The notes under the pieces were generated by a model. The model did no database searches, was not told the origin of the DNA, and saw only the letters and a list, made by a program, of their open reading frames with translations. A DNA stretch of 64,000 bases. It comes from Pyropia yezoensis. Lineage: Eukaryota > Rhodophyta > Bangiophyceae > Bangiales > Bangiaceae. Below, one piece after another: positions 41,079-51,928 of this stretch (position 1 is its first letter; each line of letters begins with the position of its first letter). Location of the stretch: NCBI GenBank assembly GCA_009829735.1, contig CM020619.1:11895777-11959776 (forward strand), given 5' to 3'. A program made the translations under genes and the position numbers.

Positions 41079-42009
41079 TTCGTGCGGGTCGCTCGTGAAT
41101 TTCACGACGGCCGTGTGGTCCTACGAGAGGGGTTGGGCATCGGGGACTACCCGTATGCCCCGGGGGTGGATCGCCACACTGCGCCACCCCCGGACAAGCC
41201 CATAGTTATGGCCGTGCCGTCCTATGATGACCATATGACTCAACCTACTGCGGGGGCCCCAAGTCGGGGTCGCAGTTATACCCGGGTACCGCCACCTTGG
41301 CGTGCCCCTCCGCTTCCTCCTGTTCCTTTCCAGCCTCACGGAAACATCCCGATCAGCGTGGCCGTGGAGTCATCCACCCCTGTGTCCCCCAACTTGGGGG
41401 CAACCCTCCTGACGGTATACCCCAAGTTGGTGTTACCGCCCACGCCTCTAACCTCAGAGATGATGATCACCACGTTGGTGCGCACCATTTCCTGGTTGGC
41501 CGGCGTCGACCGCAACCCTCCAAAGTTGCGAGACTCCTCAACTTGAGGAGCGCGTTCGTACTGCAGTGGCGACCACGAGTTGCGAGTCGGTGGCGGAGTT
41601 TATGACAGCCAAGTTGGCTCGCATTGGGGCTATTATGCCCCAGCCAGCCCCACTTGGGCGTGGCAAACGTCGCGCGAGCCGGGAATACTCGCCTCCTCGC
41701 CGTCGTCGCCGACACTCGTGGCGCTCTCCCTCCGTGTCGGAAGACGAGTTGTCTTACTCCGTTTCGGAGTCCTCTACCCCGTCGGAGACGGAGTCTGTCC
41801 AGCGTCTGCGTCGCAAACTTGCGCGCAAGACCAGGCAGAAGAGTAGCCACGGTCGGCGCCACTTGCGCGACCGTGAAGGGCGCGACGGTTCCGACTTGGA
41901 GCCGCCGCCCCTTCCAACGAGTGGAGACCGTTATCGGCGTGGGTCTCGCCGCTCGCCTCCACGTGAGGGCGAGGGCCGTGGAGTGGGAGAGTCTAGCATG
42001 CGTGCCTAG
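41079..42009 (+). pseudogene. Convergent extra ORF of element A2, frameshifted
   Basis: Plus-strand reading convergent with A2 pol (111 bp apart), in the same position as the extra ORF in C and D but unrelated by eye. The first frame runs from the gap to 41546 (REGLGIGDYPYAPGVDRHTA, SEMMITTLVRTISWLAGVDR). The next frame, open across 41530-42009, continues VATTSCESVAEFMTAKLARI and ends in an Arg/Ser-rich tail (YSPPRRRRRHSWRSPSVSED). One frame change near 41540 joins them. The N-terminus is in the gap. No domain is recognised. Confidence 0.45.
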
Positions 42010-42120
42010 TTGGCAGCTGCCTTTGTTGTGAGAGTGTGAGGGTTAGGGCTGTAGTTAAAAGCCACTCTGCGTACCACTTCGACTTGAAGCACTCTCTTGG
42101 CACTGTTGCTCGGCCTTCCC

Positions 42121-45100
42121 TCACGTTGAGGGAGGGCTGTTAGGGTCTATCTCATTCCGGGCACAGTACGCCCGGACCTTCTCAGCGGGAAGGTCCTCCA
42201 CATACTCCCACGTATCGTCCTTGGCTTTGTAGCCAAACCAACGCACCCTCAACATGAGGCGGTCAGTGTCTTCATCCCATCCGTGGTCGATGAACTTATC
42301 AAACACGTACTCCTGCGGGCCCTGTTTGGCCGCAGGCAGTGAGGGGAGGCGCCACGCTTCCAAAGCACGCGCCCAAGCTGGGTCGCCTGCAGGCGGTGGT
42401 GCAACTTTGACCACGTCCTGTCCGTTCACTGTGCGGACCCCATCGTCACTTTCGATGGTGAAGCGCCGCCCATCAGTACGAAGGACCTGGTACGGCCCCT
42501 TCGTCTGGAATACCAGCTTACCCCCAGTTGGGGTGCGCGAGTGTGCCAGCACCCAGTTACCCTGCTCGGGGACATGCTTAGCATTGCGCACCTTTTTGTC
42601 AAAGGTACGCTTGTAGCGCTTTTGTGCTTTGTCCATCTCAGCCCTGACTTTAGGGATGAGGTTTTCAAGCCTAGCAGCGAACTCCGCCTTACTCTCAGTA
42701 GGAGTAGGCGTACTGCCACCATCCTCCCTAGTTGTGAGCAGCCGCCGCACGGCAATAGACCGCACACGACGGGGGGTCACAAAAGCGAGGGGTACTTCCC
42801 CGGTAGATGAGTGAACCTGCGAATTGTAGGCGGTAGTAAGAATAGAAATGTATTGGTCCCACGTCTTCACGTGCTCACTCACATAGTGGCGCAGCTGCCT
42901 AACAATAGTTTTGTTGAAGCGCTCCACCTGCCCATTAGTTTGTGGATGGTAGGGGGTGGCATAGTTTGCCTTAACCCCCAACATATCCAGCACTCCCTGA
43001 AACAGTACAGACGCAAATTGCGGTCCATTGTCCGATAGTGTACTATCTGGGATGCCATACGCGGCAACCCAGTGACCTAGGAAGGCTGACACGACCGACA
43101 TGGCCGTGATCTCTGCCAGTGGGATCGCTCGCGTAAGTTTCGTGAAGCAGTCACAGATGACCAGGAGGTACTGGTTGCCTTCCTCGGTCACTGGCAGTGG
43201 CCCAAGGATGTCCATCGCGAACGCGGCGAAGGGCTCCTTGGCCGGGAACAATAGCATAGCCGTACTAGGCCGCCGTTCCATCAGACGGTTCTGTGCACAA
43301 CTTGTGCAGGCAGCCACCCAACTGTAGATGTCCACCACCATGGACGGCCAGTAGTACCTGGTCCTCAGGGTCTGGTACAGTTTACTAGACCCCAGGTGTC
43401 CACCCGTGGGAGCGTTGTGTTCCCTCTCAAGGATGCTGTCCTTGAGGGATGCGGGGACGACAGGTTGTTCAGCCCCTTGGAATACCCCCCTCCTCATGAG
43501 GAGGCCATCGTCTCCCAGAAAGAAACGCGTCTCCACCACTGTATCCAGTGTATCCCTCTGCGACTTGCAGAAGGGATCCTCGGCCTGGGCCTTCACAACC
43601 TCGTCCAGGGACAGGGGCAAGTACTTCTTAATCCCTGGCGCCTCGGGGTTCAACGCCTGACCCGAGCGCGTGACTACCCCCACGATGGGGATGTCCTCAT
43701 CGACTGGGTTAGTGTCCAACCATTCGGTAAGTACCCGAGAGAGGCCGTCGGCAAGGGCATGTTGCCTGCCAGGTCGGTACTCAATGTCAAAGTTGAAGGG
43801 TGCCAGTCGCACCCTCCACCGATTGAGACGAGTGTTCGTACAGTCCGTCTTAAAGATGAACTGCAACGCGCGGTGGTCACAGCGGATGAGGAAGTTCTCA
43901 CCCTCTAGGTAGTGAAGAAGGGACGTCACCGCCCACACCACTGCGAGTCCTTCCAACTCGGTGACTCCGTAGTTCTTCTCGGCCGAGTTCAGCCCCTTAC
44001 TGAAGTATCCCACCGGCAAGTACTCCTTGTCCGGCTGCTGCTGAAGCAACACACAACCAAGTTGGTCGTAGCTAGCGTCCACATCCAGGATGTAGTGGCC
44101 TCCCAACCTGGAAATAGTCAGGATAGGGGGCTTTAGCAGAAGGTCCCGAAGAGTCTCCAAGGATTCCTGCTCCACCCGACTTGGGGGAGGCAGGTTCTTC
44201 GGTAGCGTTGAGCTAACTAGCTCATTCAATGGCTTCGCCACCTTGGCGAAGCCCTTGGTGAAACGTCGGTACACGTTAGACATCCCGAGGAAGCTCCTCA
44301 TCTGGGTCTGGGTCCGGGGGTACTGAGCCTTACGAATGGCCCTCAAGTTCTTCTCGTTAACACTGAGACGCCCCGGACGGACAACATGTCCCAAGTACTC
44401 CACCTCTTGAGTGAAGAGGTGGCACTTACTTGCCTTCAGTGACACTCCGGCGTCAGCAAGTAGCTTGAACACCTGGCCAAGATGGCCAATGTGTTCCTCC
44501 GGACTTCGGGAGAACATAATGATATCGTCTAGGTACACAAGACAGATCTGCCACCGTACTCCGGCCAGAATCATGTCCATAGCGCGCTGGAAAGTTGCCG
44601 GCGCGTTACACAGACCAAACGGTAGACGTTTGCACTGGTAGGTACCACAGTGACAGGTAAAGGTAGTTTTATGCCTGTCCTCCGGGGCAATGGGAATTTG
44701 CCAGTACCCCGCGTTACAGTCCAGGGTAGAGAACACGTTTGCCTCCCCCAGAGAGTCCAGACAGTCGTCCATCCTAGGTAGGGGATAACTGCCCTTCACC
44801 GTGCTCTCGTTGAGCTTGCGGTAGTCGATACAAAACCGGGGGGTCCCATCAACTTTGGGGACGATAACCACCGGACTCGCCCACTCGGCGTTGCTGGCCT
44901 CGATCACATCGAGGGCCTCCATGCGAGCAACTTGCTCCTTAACGAGGGCCCTTGAACGAGGTCCTCCCCTATACGGTTGTTGGCGTATAGGGGGTGCACC
45001 GGGCTTCAACTCGATCCGGTGTTGGGTGGCTCTCATGAGTCCCAATTGACCATCCCACAACATGTGATATTGGTCCAAGAGGCGTTCAACTTGAACCCTC

Positions 45101-46110
45101 AACCTGGGGGGGACACCCTCCATGTTCACATGGGGCCGAGGAGAGGCGGCCGACTTGGCTTGATGCTTCTCCTTTCCGGACTTCGGGTCGCTACTTGCGC
45201 CCGCGTTGAGGGTGACCGCTACTACCGGTCCCTCGTGTTGGTCGATATAGCCGAACTTGGCTCCCGACTTGAAGTACTGGGGCGACGAGCTCAGGTTCAT
45301 CACCTGTATCCACCACGGGACTCCGGCTTTGGAGTCCATCGTGCCAAGGGCAACATGCACTTGGTGCTTGCGAGGAAGACGGGGGTTAGGGAGCACCAAC
45401 CCGTTCCCCGTATAATCAGTTACAACGTCAACGTGCGCCACCGAGTTGGGGGGCAACGTGACTTTGCGGGCTAAACGCAGGGTAGCAGTAAACCCTTCCC
45501 TCACAGAGCAAACAGCCTTCGACTGTGAAACTGTCACAGGAGCCACAGACTTTCCCTTACCAAGGATGGGGATAGTCCTCCCATTTATCAACTTGACCCA
45601 GTACTCGGGGCCACAGATCAAAGGCACTTGTGTAACAACATAAGGGGTACCCAGAAGCAGGGGTACCGATATATTCTCAACTACACCATAGGTCACGTCG
45701 ACCTCATGGGTCCCCAACCTAGTTGGTAGGGTCACGGCACCAACGATGGGAAGTACCGCACCATTGATGTCAATCATATGGTCAGCTTTGGACCTCCAGC
45801 GTTGGAGCTTCACCTCCTTTGGTAATAGCGACTTGCGTACCAAGGAGGCTCCTGACCCGGTATCAAGTACGATACGGGCACAACAGGCGCGGCCGGGGGC
45901 AAGTTGCAACCGTCCAGCCACCTGGAAGTTCTCACCCGTCAGCACCGTGATGACCCGACGTGGGTTTTTGTTCTTGGGGAGTCCTACCCGAGGTGGGCGG
46001 ACTCCCTTAGGTCGCCGCAGTATCCGGCACGGTTGGTTCGTCCTCTTGGCCCACTTGGCCGAGGCTGCCGTTGTGAGCTTCGGACGACCAGCCCCAACGG
46101 TCATTCGTTT
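42121..46110 (-). CDS. pol: Pol polyprotein of element A2
   Basis: About 1330 codons in one open frame. Protease VLDTGSGASLV is near residue 81. RT has RFCIDYRKLNE, STLDCNAGYW and YLDD near 523. RNase H has VDASYDQLGCVLLQQQPDKE, VTELEGLAVVWAV and ALADGLSRV. Integrase has PTGGHLGSSKLYQ ... CTSCAQNR, AMDILGPLP near 965, SDNGPQF near 1025 and GQVERFNK near 1055. The C-terminal chromodomain is YVFDKFIDHGW, LRVRWFGY, DDTWEYVEDL. All catalytic residues are kept, so this is the full-length reference for the A family. The frame stays open upstream of the slippery site to 46278. Confidence 0.9.
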   Translation of the reverse strand, partial: KRMTVGAGRPKLTTAASAKWAKRTNQPCRILRRPKGVRPPRVGLPKNKNPRRVITVLTGENFQVAGRLQLAPGRACCARIVLDTGSGASLVRKSLLPKEVKLQRWRSKADHMIDINGAVLPIVGAVTLPTRLGTHEVDVTYGVVENISVPLLLGTPYVVTQVPLICGPEYWVKLINGRTIPILGKGKSVAPVTVSQSKAVCSVREGFTATLRLARKVTLPPNSVAHVDVVTDYTGNGLVLPNPRLPRKHQVHVALGTMDSKAGVPWWIQVMNLSSSPQYFKSGAKFGYIDQHEGPVVAVTLNAGASSDPKSGKEKHQAKSAASPRPHVNMEGVPPRLRVQVERLLDQYHMLWDGQLGLMRATQHRIELKPGAPPIRQQPYRGGPRSRALVKEQVARMEALDVIEASNAEWASPVVIVPKVDGTPRFCIDYRKLNESTVKGSYPLPRMDDCLDSLGEANVFSTLDCNAGYWQIPIAPEDRHKTTFTCHCGTYQCKRLPFGLCNAPATFQRAMDMILAGVRWQICLVYLDDIIMFSRSPEEHIGHLGQVFKLLADAGVSLKASKCHLFTQEVEYLGHVVRPGRLSVNEKNLRAIRKAQYPRTQTQMRSFLGMSNVYRRFTKGFAKVAKPLNELVSSTLPKNLPPPSRVEQESLETLRDLLLKPPILTISRLGGHYILDVDASYDQLGCVLLQQQPDKEYLPVGYFSKGLNSAEKNYGVTELEGLAVVWAVTSLLHYLEGENFLIRCDHRALQFIFKTDCTNTRLNRWRVRLAPFNFDIEYRPGRQHALADGLSRVLTEWLDTNPVDEDIPIVGVVTRSGQALNPEAPGIKKYLPLSLDEVVKAQAEDPFCKSQRDTLDTVVETRFFLGDDGLLMRRGVFQGAEQPVVPASLKDSILEREHNAPTGGHLGSSKLYQTLRTRYYWPSMVVDIYSWVAACTSCAQNRLMERRPSTAMLLFPAKEPFAAFAMDILGPLPVTEEGNQYLLVICDCFTKLTRAIPLAEITAMSVVSAFLGHWVAAYGIPDSTLSDNGPQFASVLFQGVLDMLGVKANYATPYHPQTNGQVERFNKTIVRQLRHYVSEHVKTWDQYISILTTAYNSQVHSSTGEVPLAFVTPRRVRSIAVRRLLTTREDGGSTPTPTESKAEFAARLENLIPKVRAEMDKAQKRYKRTFDKKVRNAKHVPEQGNWVLAHSRTPTGGKLVFQTKGPYQVLRTDGRRFTIESDDGVRTVNGQDVVKVAPPPAGDPAWARALEAWRLPSLPAAKQGPQEYVFDKFIDHGWDEDTDRLMLRVRWFGYKAKDDTWEYVEDLPAEKVRAYCARNEIDPNSPPST

Positions 46111-48043
46111 CCCGCCGACTTGGCGTCCGAATCTGAGGGCGGGGAGGAAGACGACGAGTCCGAGGACGATGTGTCTGCCTCCTCCGCCGAGGGTGTGGCG
46201 ACCGCGACGACCGGTCGAGACCCACCCTCGCGGCGTGAACGTACTTCGTAGCCGACTTCTTATTCGCATTCCTAACAAGTTGTTGGATGCGTTTACTCAA
46301 CTTGGGGCAATCATGTGCCCAGTGTCCATCGGAGTTGCAGTTCCAACACCGATGGTCTGTTCCGGGAGGGGTCTTCCCAACTGGGGAAGACGAAGGGATA
46401 CCCTGGGAAGTCCCCACGGCAGCTACTACCTTATCCTTGCGGATTCGGCGTGCCTCTCGTAGCTCTCTGGCCTGGCGCGCCTCCTCCCGTTCCTTGGCCA
46501 ACTCGGCCTGACGCTCCTGGCGTTGTTCCTCCCGCAACTTGCGGTAGGCCTCGCCTCTGCGATAGGCGAACTTGGCCAACTCGGCCAGGGTCGCCCGGGC
46601 AGTGTTATGCTCCCGGGTCTCCATCCGGACTGACCAATGGAGTCCCTCCACAAACCGACTCTTCACCACAGCTTGTGGATGAAGAAACCCACAAAGATTG
46701 TTGAGCTTACGGACTCGCTCCGCAAAGGACAACTCGTCCTCCGCCTCTTCCTGATGGGCTTGCGTAAACTCCTCGACTTGAGAAGCCAACGCTGCCTCAT
46801 CAACCATGGCTCTCAACAACCAGTTGACGAGCTCCAAATAGTTCGTCACCTCCCCAGCGCCTCCACTTGAGGAGCTGGGCATGACGGACATAAGTTCTGT
46901 CCGTAGGTCGCCCTTCGTAAACTCCTGTAGCATGTAAAAAGCCATGCCTTCACTTATGGCATTGTCGTCACAAGCTTTTGTGAAACGACGTAGGAACTCA
47001 AAGACACGGAGGGGGGGAGTTCCATCCCACTCCGCTTTGTGCCCAAAAGAATGAAGTGCATTCTTCTTGGCACGGCCCATGGCTCGGGCCTGGTCAGGAC
47101 CATACGCCACCGACTTGTTGTGGAGGGCGTAGGTCTCACAGTCAAAGATCCGCTGGTAGACCGGGTTGGCTACCTGAATCTTGGGCGGCACCTCACGTTG
47201 AGGGAACAGCCGCTGTGGCACTGGGGTAAGTTGACCCTCAGTGCCTGTAGTCCGGCGCGGCGCGCTTGGTGTAGCCGCCGGCGTTTCCGGGGGGAACTCC
47301 CCCATGAAGGGCGTACGCCCCACCGAGTATGGTGTGGCTCCCTCGTTGGGAGTCACAGGTGTCGCCCGCAGTTCGGGGCGACCCGAGATAGGCGTGAGGA
47401 GGGATTCCCCCTGTGCCTGCGGGCTCGAAAGCCCCATTCCGGTCTGGACATTAAGGCCATCTGGCAAACTCGCCACAATCTGATTCAGAATAGTATTCGT
47501 CATCGTGACCACCAGGTCCGGCAAAGTCTGCCGCAACACATTGGTCGCCTCCCGACGGACAGTTTCCGCGAGGAGTGGATTGACGACTCCAGTTGAGTCT
47601 CGGTCCACCTCCGGGAGTCCACCTGAGGGGTAACCACGTTCCTCAGGGGTCTCAACCGGGGGCATGGGCGCGAGCCCATCGCCGACCAACGGAAGTCCGC
47701 CGTCCTCCGAAAGCCTAGTTGGCGACGGCTCCAAGCCAAAGTTGGCTCCAACCCGAGTGGAACCCGCGGGGACAGTCCTCACCCCTTGGGACGTTCCCGT
47801 TGAGTATACCACACGGTGGCCAGACTTCGGCCCACCCACATCAGAAGTGTCACCCGAGTGAACTCCCGACTGAGTCGGGGTGGCCTGTTGCCCGCCCGCA
47901 CTTCCAGTCCTGCTGGCTAGAGGGACCTCTAGTCCCTCTGCGACCCCAGGTAAACCCACCTGTGTCTCACCAGTATTCAAAGGCACTGAAGTACGTGCGT
48001 CACCCGTGTACTCCCCGGACGACGGGGGGTCCGAGCTAGCCAT
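46007..48043 (-). pseudogene. gag: Gag of element A2 with 4-bp deletion near its end
   Basis: From the ATG at 48043 it is collinear with A1 gag, including the knuckle CWNCNSDGHWAHDC. Near 46248 the sequence reads ACTTCGTAGCC where A1 has ACTTCGCTCGTAGCC. The loss of four bases swaps the natural Ser/Asp-rich C-terminus for a basic one (RSSRSPHPRRRRQTHRPRTR) that ends at 46007. The A1 arrangement, with a stop right after the slippery site, is shared by C and D and so is taken as ancestral. Confidence 0.85.
46107..46113 (-). promoter_or_regulatory. GGGAAAC heptamer of A2 (uncoupled from gag)
   Basis: Heptamer, spacer and stem are the same as in A1. An upstream 4-bp deletion in gag puts the ribosome in the wrong frame when it arrives, so slippage here would not reach pol. 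Confidence 0.7.
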
Positions 48044-48141
48044 TTTGGCTGACGATCCGTATGACACGGTCCAAGACCACCGTTCCTCTGAGACAGAGGG
48101 CCCCCTACACCCGGGTGCACCCGGAGGTAAAGTTTACCTCT

Positions 48142-48160
48142 GTCCCCTGCTGCTCCACCA
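48142..48160 (-). other. Primer-binding site of A2
   Basis: Identical 19 bases to A1, two bases inside the 5' LTR. Confidence 0.75.
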
Positions 48161-48162
48161 AA

Positions 48163-48631
48163 TGTGGCAAAAACCACATGCACACACAGCACCCAAGTTG
48201 GGGCGGTGTGCCAGGGCTGCCTCCCGTGTCGGGGGAACCGGAAGAAGTGCAAGTCGCACACACTCTGTCCCTGTTGTGGGGCAAACCCCCCACGGACAAA
48301 CAAGAGGATGGTGTGTGGTCCAACAGTTTCTTGGTCGGGACGGGGACGCAGGGCCAAGCCCCGCTGTCCCTCCCCTTATCCCCCCAGGGTCCACTCAGAA
48401 TCTCGCCACTCAGAATCTCCCACCCCAGCACCTGCCCACCGGGCCACACGAAAATTCAAGACGATAAATGCAGAAAACCCTCAAATCCAAGTTGGATTTA
48501 CTACTAAGCTAACTATCCCAAACTTAGGGAATATGGGCCCAAATGCAGGGGGAGGAACGGATCAGGCTAGTGGCCTGCCGCCCCTTGCATGGCACGTGTT
48601 GCCCTCCTAACTGGGGGTCAATACTGCCACA
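48163..48631 (-). repeat. 5' LTR of A2 (469 bp)
   Basis: TG...CA-bounded, same length as the A1 LTR and about seven differences from it by eye. Confidence 0.88.
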
Positions 48632-48906
48632 ATGAGTCCCTGAGATACCTAAGAACCCAAGAAAAGCTCAACGATCGTCAAGTCAAATGGCTGGAGCTTC
48701 TGGACCAGTTCCAGTTCAAGATTGTCCCCATCAAGAGCCCTTCAAATCCCGTGGCTGATGCCCTTTCCAGGCAGCCACAAGATGCTCCCGACAAGCACGC
48801 CCCCAATCAAAACCTTTTTAGTCGCGTGCTGGTTAAGACCGTCAAAGCCATCCCCGAGAAAACTGAAATCAAAAACCTCATGACCATCAACCAAAGTGAT
48901 CAAGAC
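48632..48906 (+). pseudogene. Chromovirus E, RNase H end (left of D)
   Basis: Plus-strand frame ESLRYLRTQEKLNDRQVKWL, LDQFQFKIVPIKSPSNPVAD, ALSRQPQ: the C-terminal part of a Ty3/Gypsy RNase H and the linker to integrase. It starts abruptly at the A2 LTR and ends at the D LTR. The same frame resumes at 58562 once D and one copy of its target duplication are discounted. E therefore predates both A2 and D. Its gag, protease and RT are not in view. Confidence 0.85.
48902..48906. repeat. Target-site duplication of D, left copy
   Basis: AAGAC directly before the LTR; the second copy is at 58562-58566 directly after the other LTR. Five bases is typical of Ty3/Gypsy integrases. Confidence 0.9.
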
Positions 48907-49478
48907 TGTGGTATAAAACTCGATCCTTTCAGACACGTATCAATATCCCTCGGGGGAAAGGGACAGGTAACACAGAAAGGGGAACTACGAGAATGGTATG
49001 CCAGTTGCCTCACGTGCCTGCTCGCAGAGCAAACAGATACGCACGGTAGTGCACACGGGGAAGAGGAAAGCAAACGCGCAGTTGTCTTTTTCCTGAGGGC
49101 GCGGGCCAAGGGCGCCTCGCTGTCCCTCTTAACGTGCATCTGGGGGAGCCTCGGCACGTTGGCCAGGTAGCCCCCCCCATACCCCCGAGTGGCCCCGACC
49201 CGAGTCTAACCTCGTCAGGTCGGGGGCCACTATCACTACTAATTCTATTCCCACTCACTAATCTCACACTCAATTTCTCTCAAATCAAGTCCCTCACAAG
49301 TATGCAAAAACCCATCAGAAATCCCTCTCTCACGTGTGGATAGCGTAGTCCACCGCATCCCAGTGCCGGGCACGGGCCACGGCCGCCAACCATCACCACA
49401 CGGCGGGCGTGTTCTGGCACCTGGTGCCCTCTGGTTGTAGTCCCGGGTCCGCGCCAAGTCGGGGCCAGGGACGCTACA
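48907..49478 (-). repeat. 3' LTR of D (572 bp)
   Basis: TGTGGTATAAAACTCG...GGGACGCTACA. It is followed by the purine tract (minus strand) AGGAAGGGAG within 49479-49494. It includes the plus-strand TATAAAA at 48912-48918. Confidence 0.92.
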
Positions 49479-49665
49479 TAGCTCCCTTCCTAGTCCGGCA
49501 CGTCCTCGGGCCGAACCAGGTGCCACCGTGCACAGCCTCGAGCACGTCCACACCGGTGCCGAGGTCGAGCGTTTTCACCCCGGTCACGATCCCCTGCTCC
49601 GATTCTGTCCCCCCCCCCCTTTCTCCTTCACCTTGGCCCTCTCGCTCCCCCGGAGTCTGGACGTC

Positions 49666-51783
49666 ATGTCCAGTTCCAAGATCCAAGCTGGGCCCGTGGT
49701 TCCGGCGGCGAGTGTTGCGGAGGAGAACTCGGGTATTCGCGCCCCTCTCCTGCCTCCGGTTCCTCGGGTGTCGGTGTCGGCGCCGGTTGCCACGGCGGGG
49801 ACGGATCGGGTTCCCCCGGCTTCTGCGTTGCACCCGGTCGAGACCCCCCCGGTGGGTCTCCCGGAGATGCTTCTTGGGCAGGATCCTCTGGCGGGCCGGC
49901 GCTACTCCACGGTGGTCGGCAACGCCAGCGCGGCCCAGTGCCAACAGGATTTCTTGGACATCTGGCGCAAGGAACTCCAGCGCGGGATCTTGACCGAGAT
50001 GGACAAGACTCGTCTTCATACGGCCGACCAGATGCGCCTGGCACAAGACCGCTCCCAGAGCTTCTCGGGTTCCTCTTGGGTTGCTCGTCTCGAGGATCTC
50101 CCCTTCTCGCTGGTGCTGGATCTACCCTTGACCGAGCGTCTCGTGTCCGCGTCCGTTTTCCGGAGGCCAGAGGAGAAAGAGTACGTCCACCGGGCGCTCA
50201 AGGTCTGGGACGAGGCGCTCAAGGGGTCGGCTAGCCAGAACTGCAATCCCCGTCCGAGCATGGTCGCTCTGGAGCCGCCTTTCCTGACCCGGAAATACTC
50301 CAAGTTGTCGCCGGCACGGGAGCAAGGTGAGCGACGCGGGCGTCAGCGTGACTTCCTCGTGAGCTGCAACCATCAGGAGTTCTGGATGCTGGACAAGGCT
50401 AACCGGGCGGCGTACTACCCCACGGTCATCCCGCAGCAGCAGGAAATCGAGATCCCGGTCGGGTTTGCTCCATCCAGCATCCCCTTCACCTGGTACTTCT
50501 TGGACGCCTTGACTCAGGCGTCGATCAAGTGTTTCTTCCACTCGATCCCGTACATGATGTACACCTCCGAGATGACGGTCTTGGCGGCCAACCACTGGCT
50601 CCACGAGGTCTTGGTGTCCAACCGGCTTTGGTTTCTCCCCGACCTCCTGATGGTCTGGATTGTCGACAAGTTGACCGTTGACTTCCTGTGCAGCCAGGAC
50701 GAGGAGTACAAGGAGCTCTTCCAGGCGATGATTGACTGCCGGCGTCGGCTGCCGGTGCATGACCGCAGCTTCTCGAACGCGATCGCCGACCAGAACAGCC
50801 CGCGTCGGGATGGCTCCGGTTGGGTGCAGGTGGTCTACCAGTCTTCTTCGGCCAAGGTGCAGCTAGCGACACCGCTTCCGGGGTGGCCGCAGCTAGGCAG
50901 CTTTCCTGTTCCGGTCGCCCTCGATCTTCTGCCAACTGGGTCGCCGGTGCAAGAGTCGGGGTGGGCCGCGGCGGTCGGTCGGGCCTCTGCGGCGGCTCCG
51001 CTTGCTCCTGTTGCACCTGTCGTCCCGGTGACTTCGCCTGGACCGTCGCCGGCGTGTTTGCGTTCTGCTCCGTCTGTGCCGGTGCTTCAAGCTCCTCCGG
51101 CACCGCGCTTGTCTGCAGCTAGTCTGGGGGTGGCCGTGCGGTCGCCGACTACTCCGGCCGTTCTACCTCGGGCGCCTTCATCAAACGTCGGCGTCCCTGT
51201 GCCTCCGCTGGAGTTGGGGACTTCGGTTTCTGGCGCTGTTGTGGACCGTCCGGTAGTGGCATCCTCGGGGCGGTTCGAGATCCCGGTGCCGACTCTGCGC
51301 CTTACCCGCTCCCGGGTGCCTGAATGGTACCTCAACCAAGGTGGCCCGACATGCGACCAGTACGACGTCGGTATGATTGAAGACCAGCTGGGTCGTCTTC
51401 CGGTGCAGGTTGAAGGCGTCGGGTCTTCCCTGGTGCTGGGTACTTACGCCAGCGTCTTGAACAACGTGGCTGACCGGGTGTGTGCTTGCGCGGACAGCGG
51501 CCAGATGTCGGACAGCCCAGTGGTTGGCAAACTTCTGGCGACTTTGACGCGGCATGGCTTGGCCCAGCAGTGGTCAGAGACCTTCACTGGCTTCCAGGGG
51601 CGCCGACAGGCATATCTGGATGAGCAGGAGCGCCCGGCAACTACTGGTACTACTCCGATGGCGTCATACCTGGATGCGCCGCGACCACCGCACTACGTCA
51701 TCCCGCCTTCCTTCGGTTCCCGTCGTGCCGCGGAGGCAGCGCTGGAGGAGGCTCCTGCGGCACAGCGTCCGCGCCGGGAGTAG
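49666..51783 (+). CDS. Convergent extra ORF of element D, unknown function (705 aa)
   Basis: Counterpart of 32536-34662 in C, from ATG 49666 (MSSSKIQAGPVVPAAS) to the stop at 51783, with no interruption although gag and pol of the same element are broken. In the block equivalent to residues 273-358 of C (50488-50736 here) I count eight silent codon changes and one replacement (Gly to Cys). The Pro/Ala/Ser linker varies more and is three residues shorter. It is convergent with D pol, 145 bp apart. The nearest promoter candidate is the TATAAAA of the 3' LTR, about 750 bp upstream. Function unknown. Confidence 0.8.
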   Translation: MSSSKIQAGPVVPAASVAEENSGIRAPLLPPVPRVSVSAPVATAGTDRVPPASALHPVETPPVGLPEMLLGQDPLAGRRYSTVVGNASAAQCQQDFLDIWRKELQRGILTEMDKTRLHTADQMRLAQDRSQSFSGSSWVARLEDLPFSLVLDLPLTERLVSASVFRRPEEKEYVHRALKVWDEALKGSASQNCNPRPSMVALEPPFLTRKYSKLSPAREQGERRGRQRDFLVSCNHQEFWMLDKANRAAYYPTVIPQQQEIEIPVGFAPSSIPFTWYFLDALTQASIKCFFHSIPYMMYTSEMTVLAANHWLHEVLVSNRLWFLPDLLMVWIVDKLTVDFLCSQDEEYKELFQAMIDCRRRLPVHDRSFSNAIADQNSPRRDGSGWVQVVYQSSSAKVQLATPLPGWPQLGSFPVPVALDLLPTGSPVQESGWAAAVGRASAAAPLAPVAPVVPVTSPGPSPACLRSAPSVPVLQAPPAPRLSAASLGVAVRSPTTPAVLPRAPSSNVGVPVPPLELGTSVSGAVVDRPVVASSGRFEIPVPTLRLTRSRVPEWYLNQGGPTCDQYDVGMIEDQLGRLPVQVEGVGSSLVLGTYASVLNNVADRVCACADSGQMSDSPVVGKLLATLTRHGLAQQWSETFTGFQGRRQAYLDEQERPATTGTTPMASYLDAPRPPHYVIPPSFGSRRAAEAALEEAPAAQRPRRE

Positions 51784-51928
51784 TACTTGGAGGCAAGGAG
51801 GGTGAGAGTCTTGGGAGAAGGGAGGAGGGAAGAGGCGAAGAGAAGGGTTGCTCGAGCGGGTGCTTGTTTTCCTTGATTGTTCCATGCTTGCATTGCGTGT
51901 TTTCCTTGATATACCCGTTCCCTTCTTC

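Larger units (their letters stand above)
41079..48631 (-). mobile_element. Ty3/Gypsy LTR retrotransposon A2
   Basis: Second A-family element with 5' LTR, primer site, gag, pol and a convergent ORF. The 3' LTR must lie in the gap. Its right end (48631) interrupts the RNase H region of element E; the adjacent ATGAG (48632-48636) would be the target duplication, but the left copy is not visible. Confidence 0.85.

Noticed and set aside
40446..41546. Frames spanning the N gap
   Set aside because: Translated N has no meaning; only the parts outside 40579-41078 were used.
49409..49993. Second plus-strand frame overlapping the start of the D extra ORF, and minus frames across 49474-50760
   Set aside because: Arg-rich out-of-frame shadows; the frame from 49666 is the one conserved with C.
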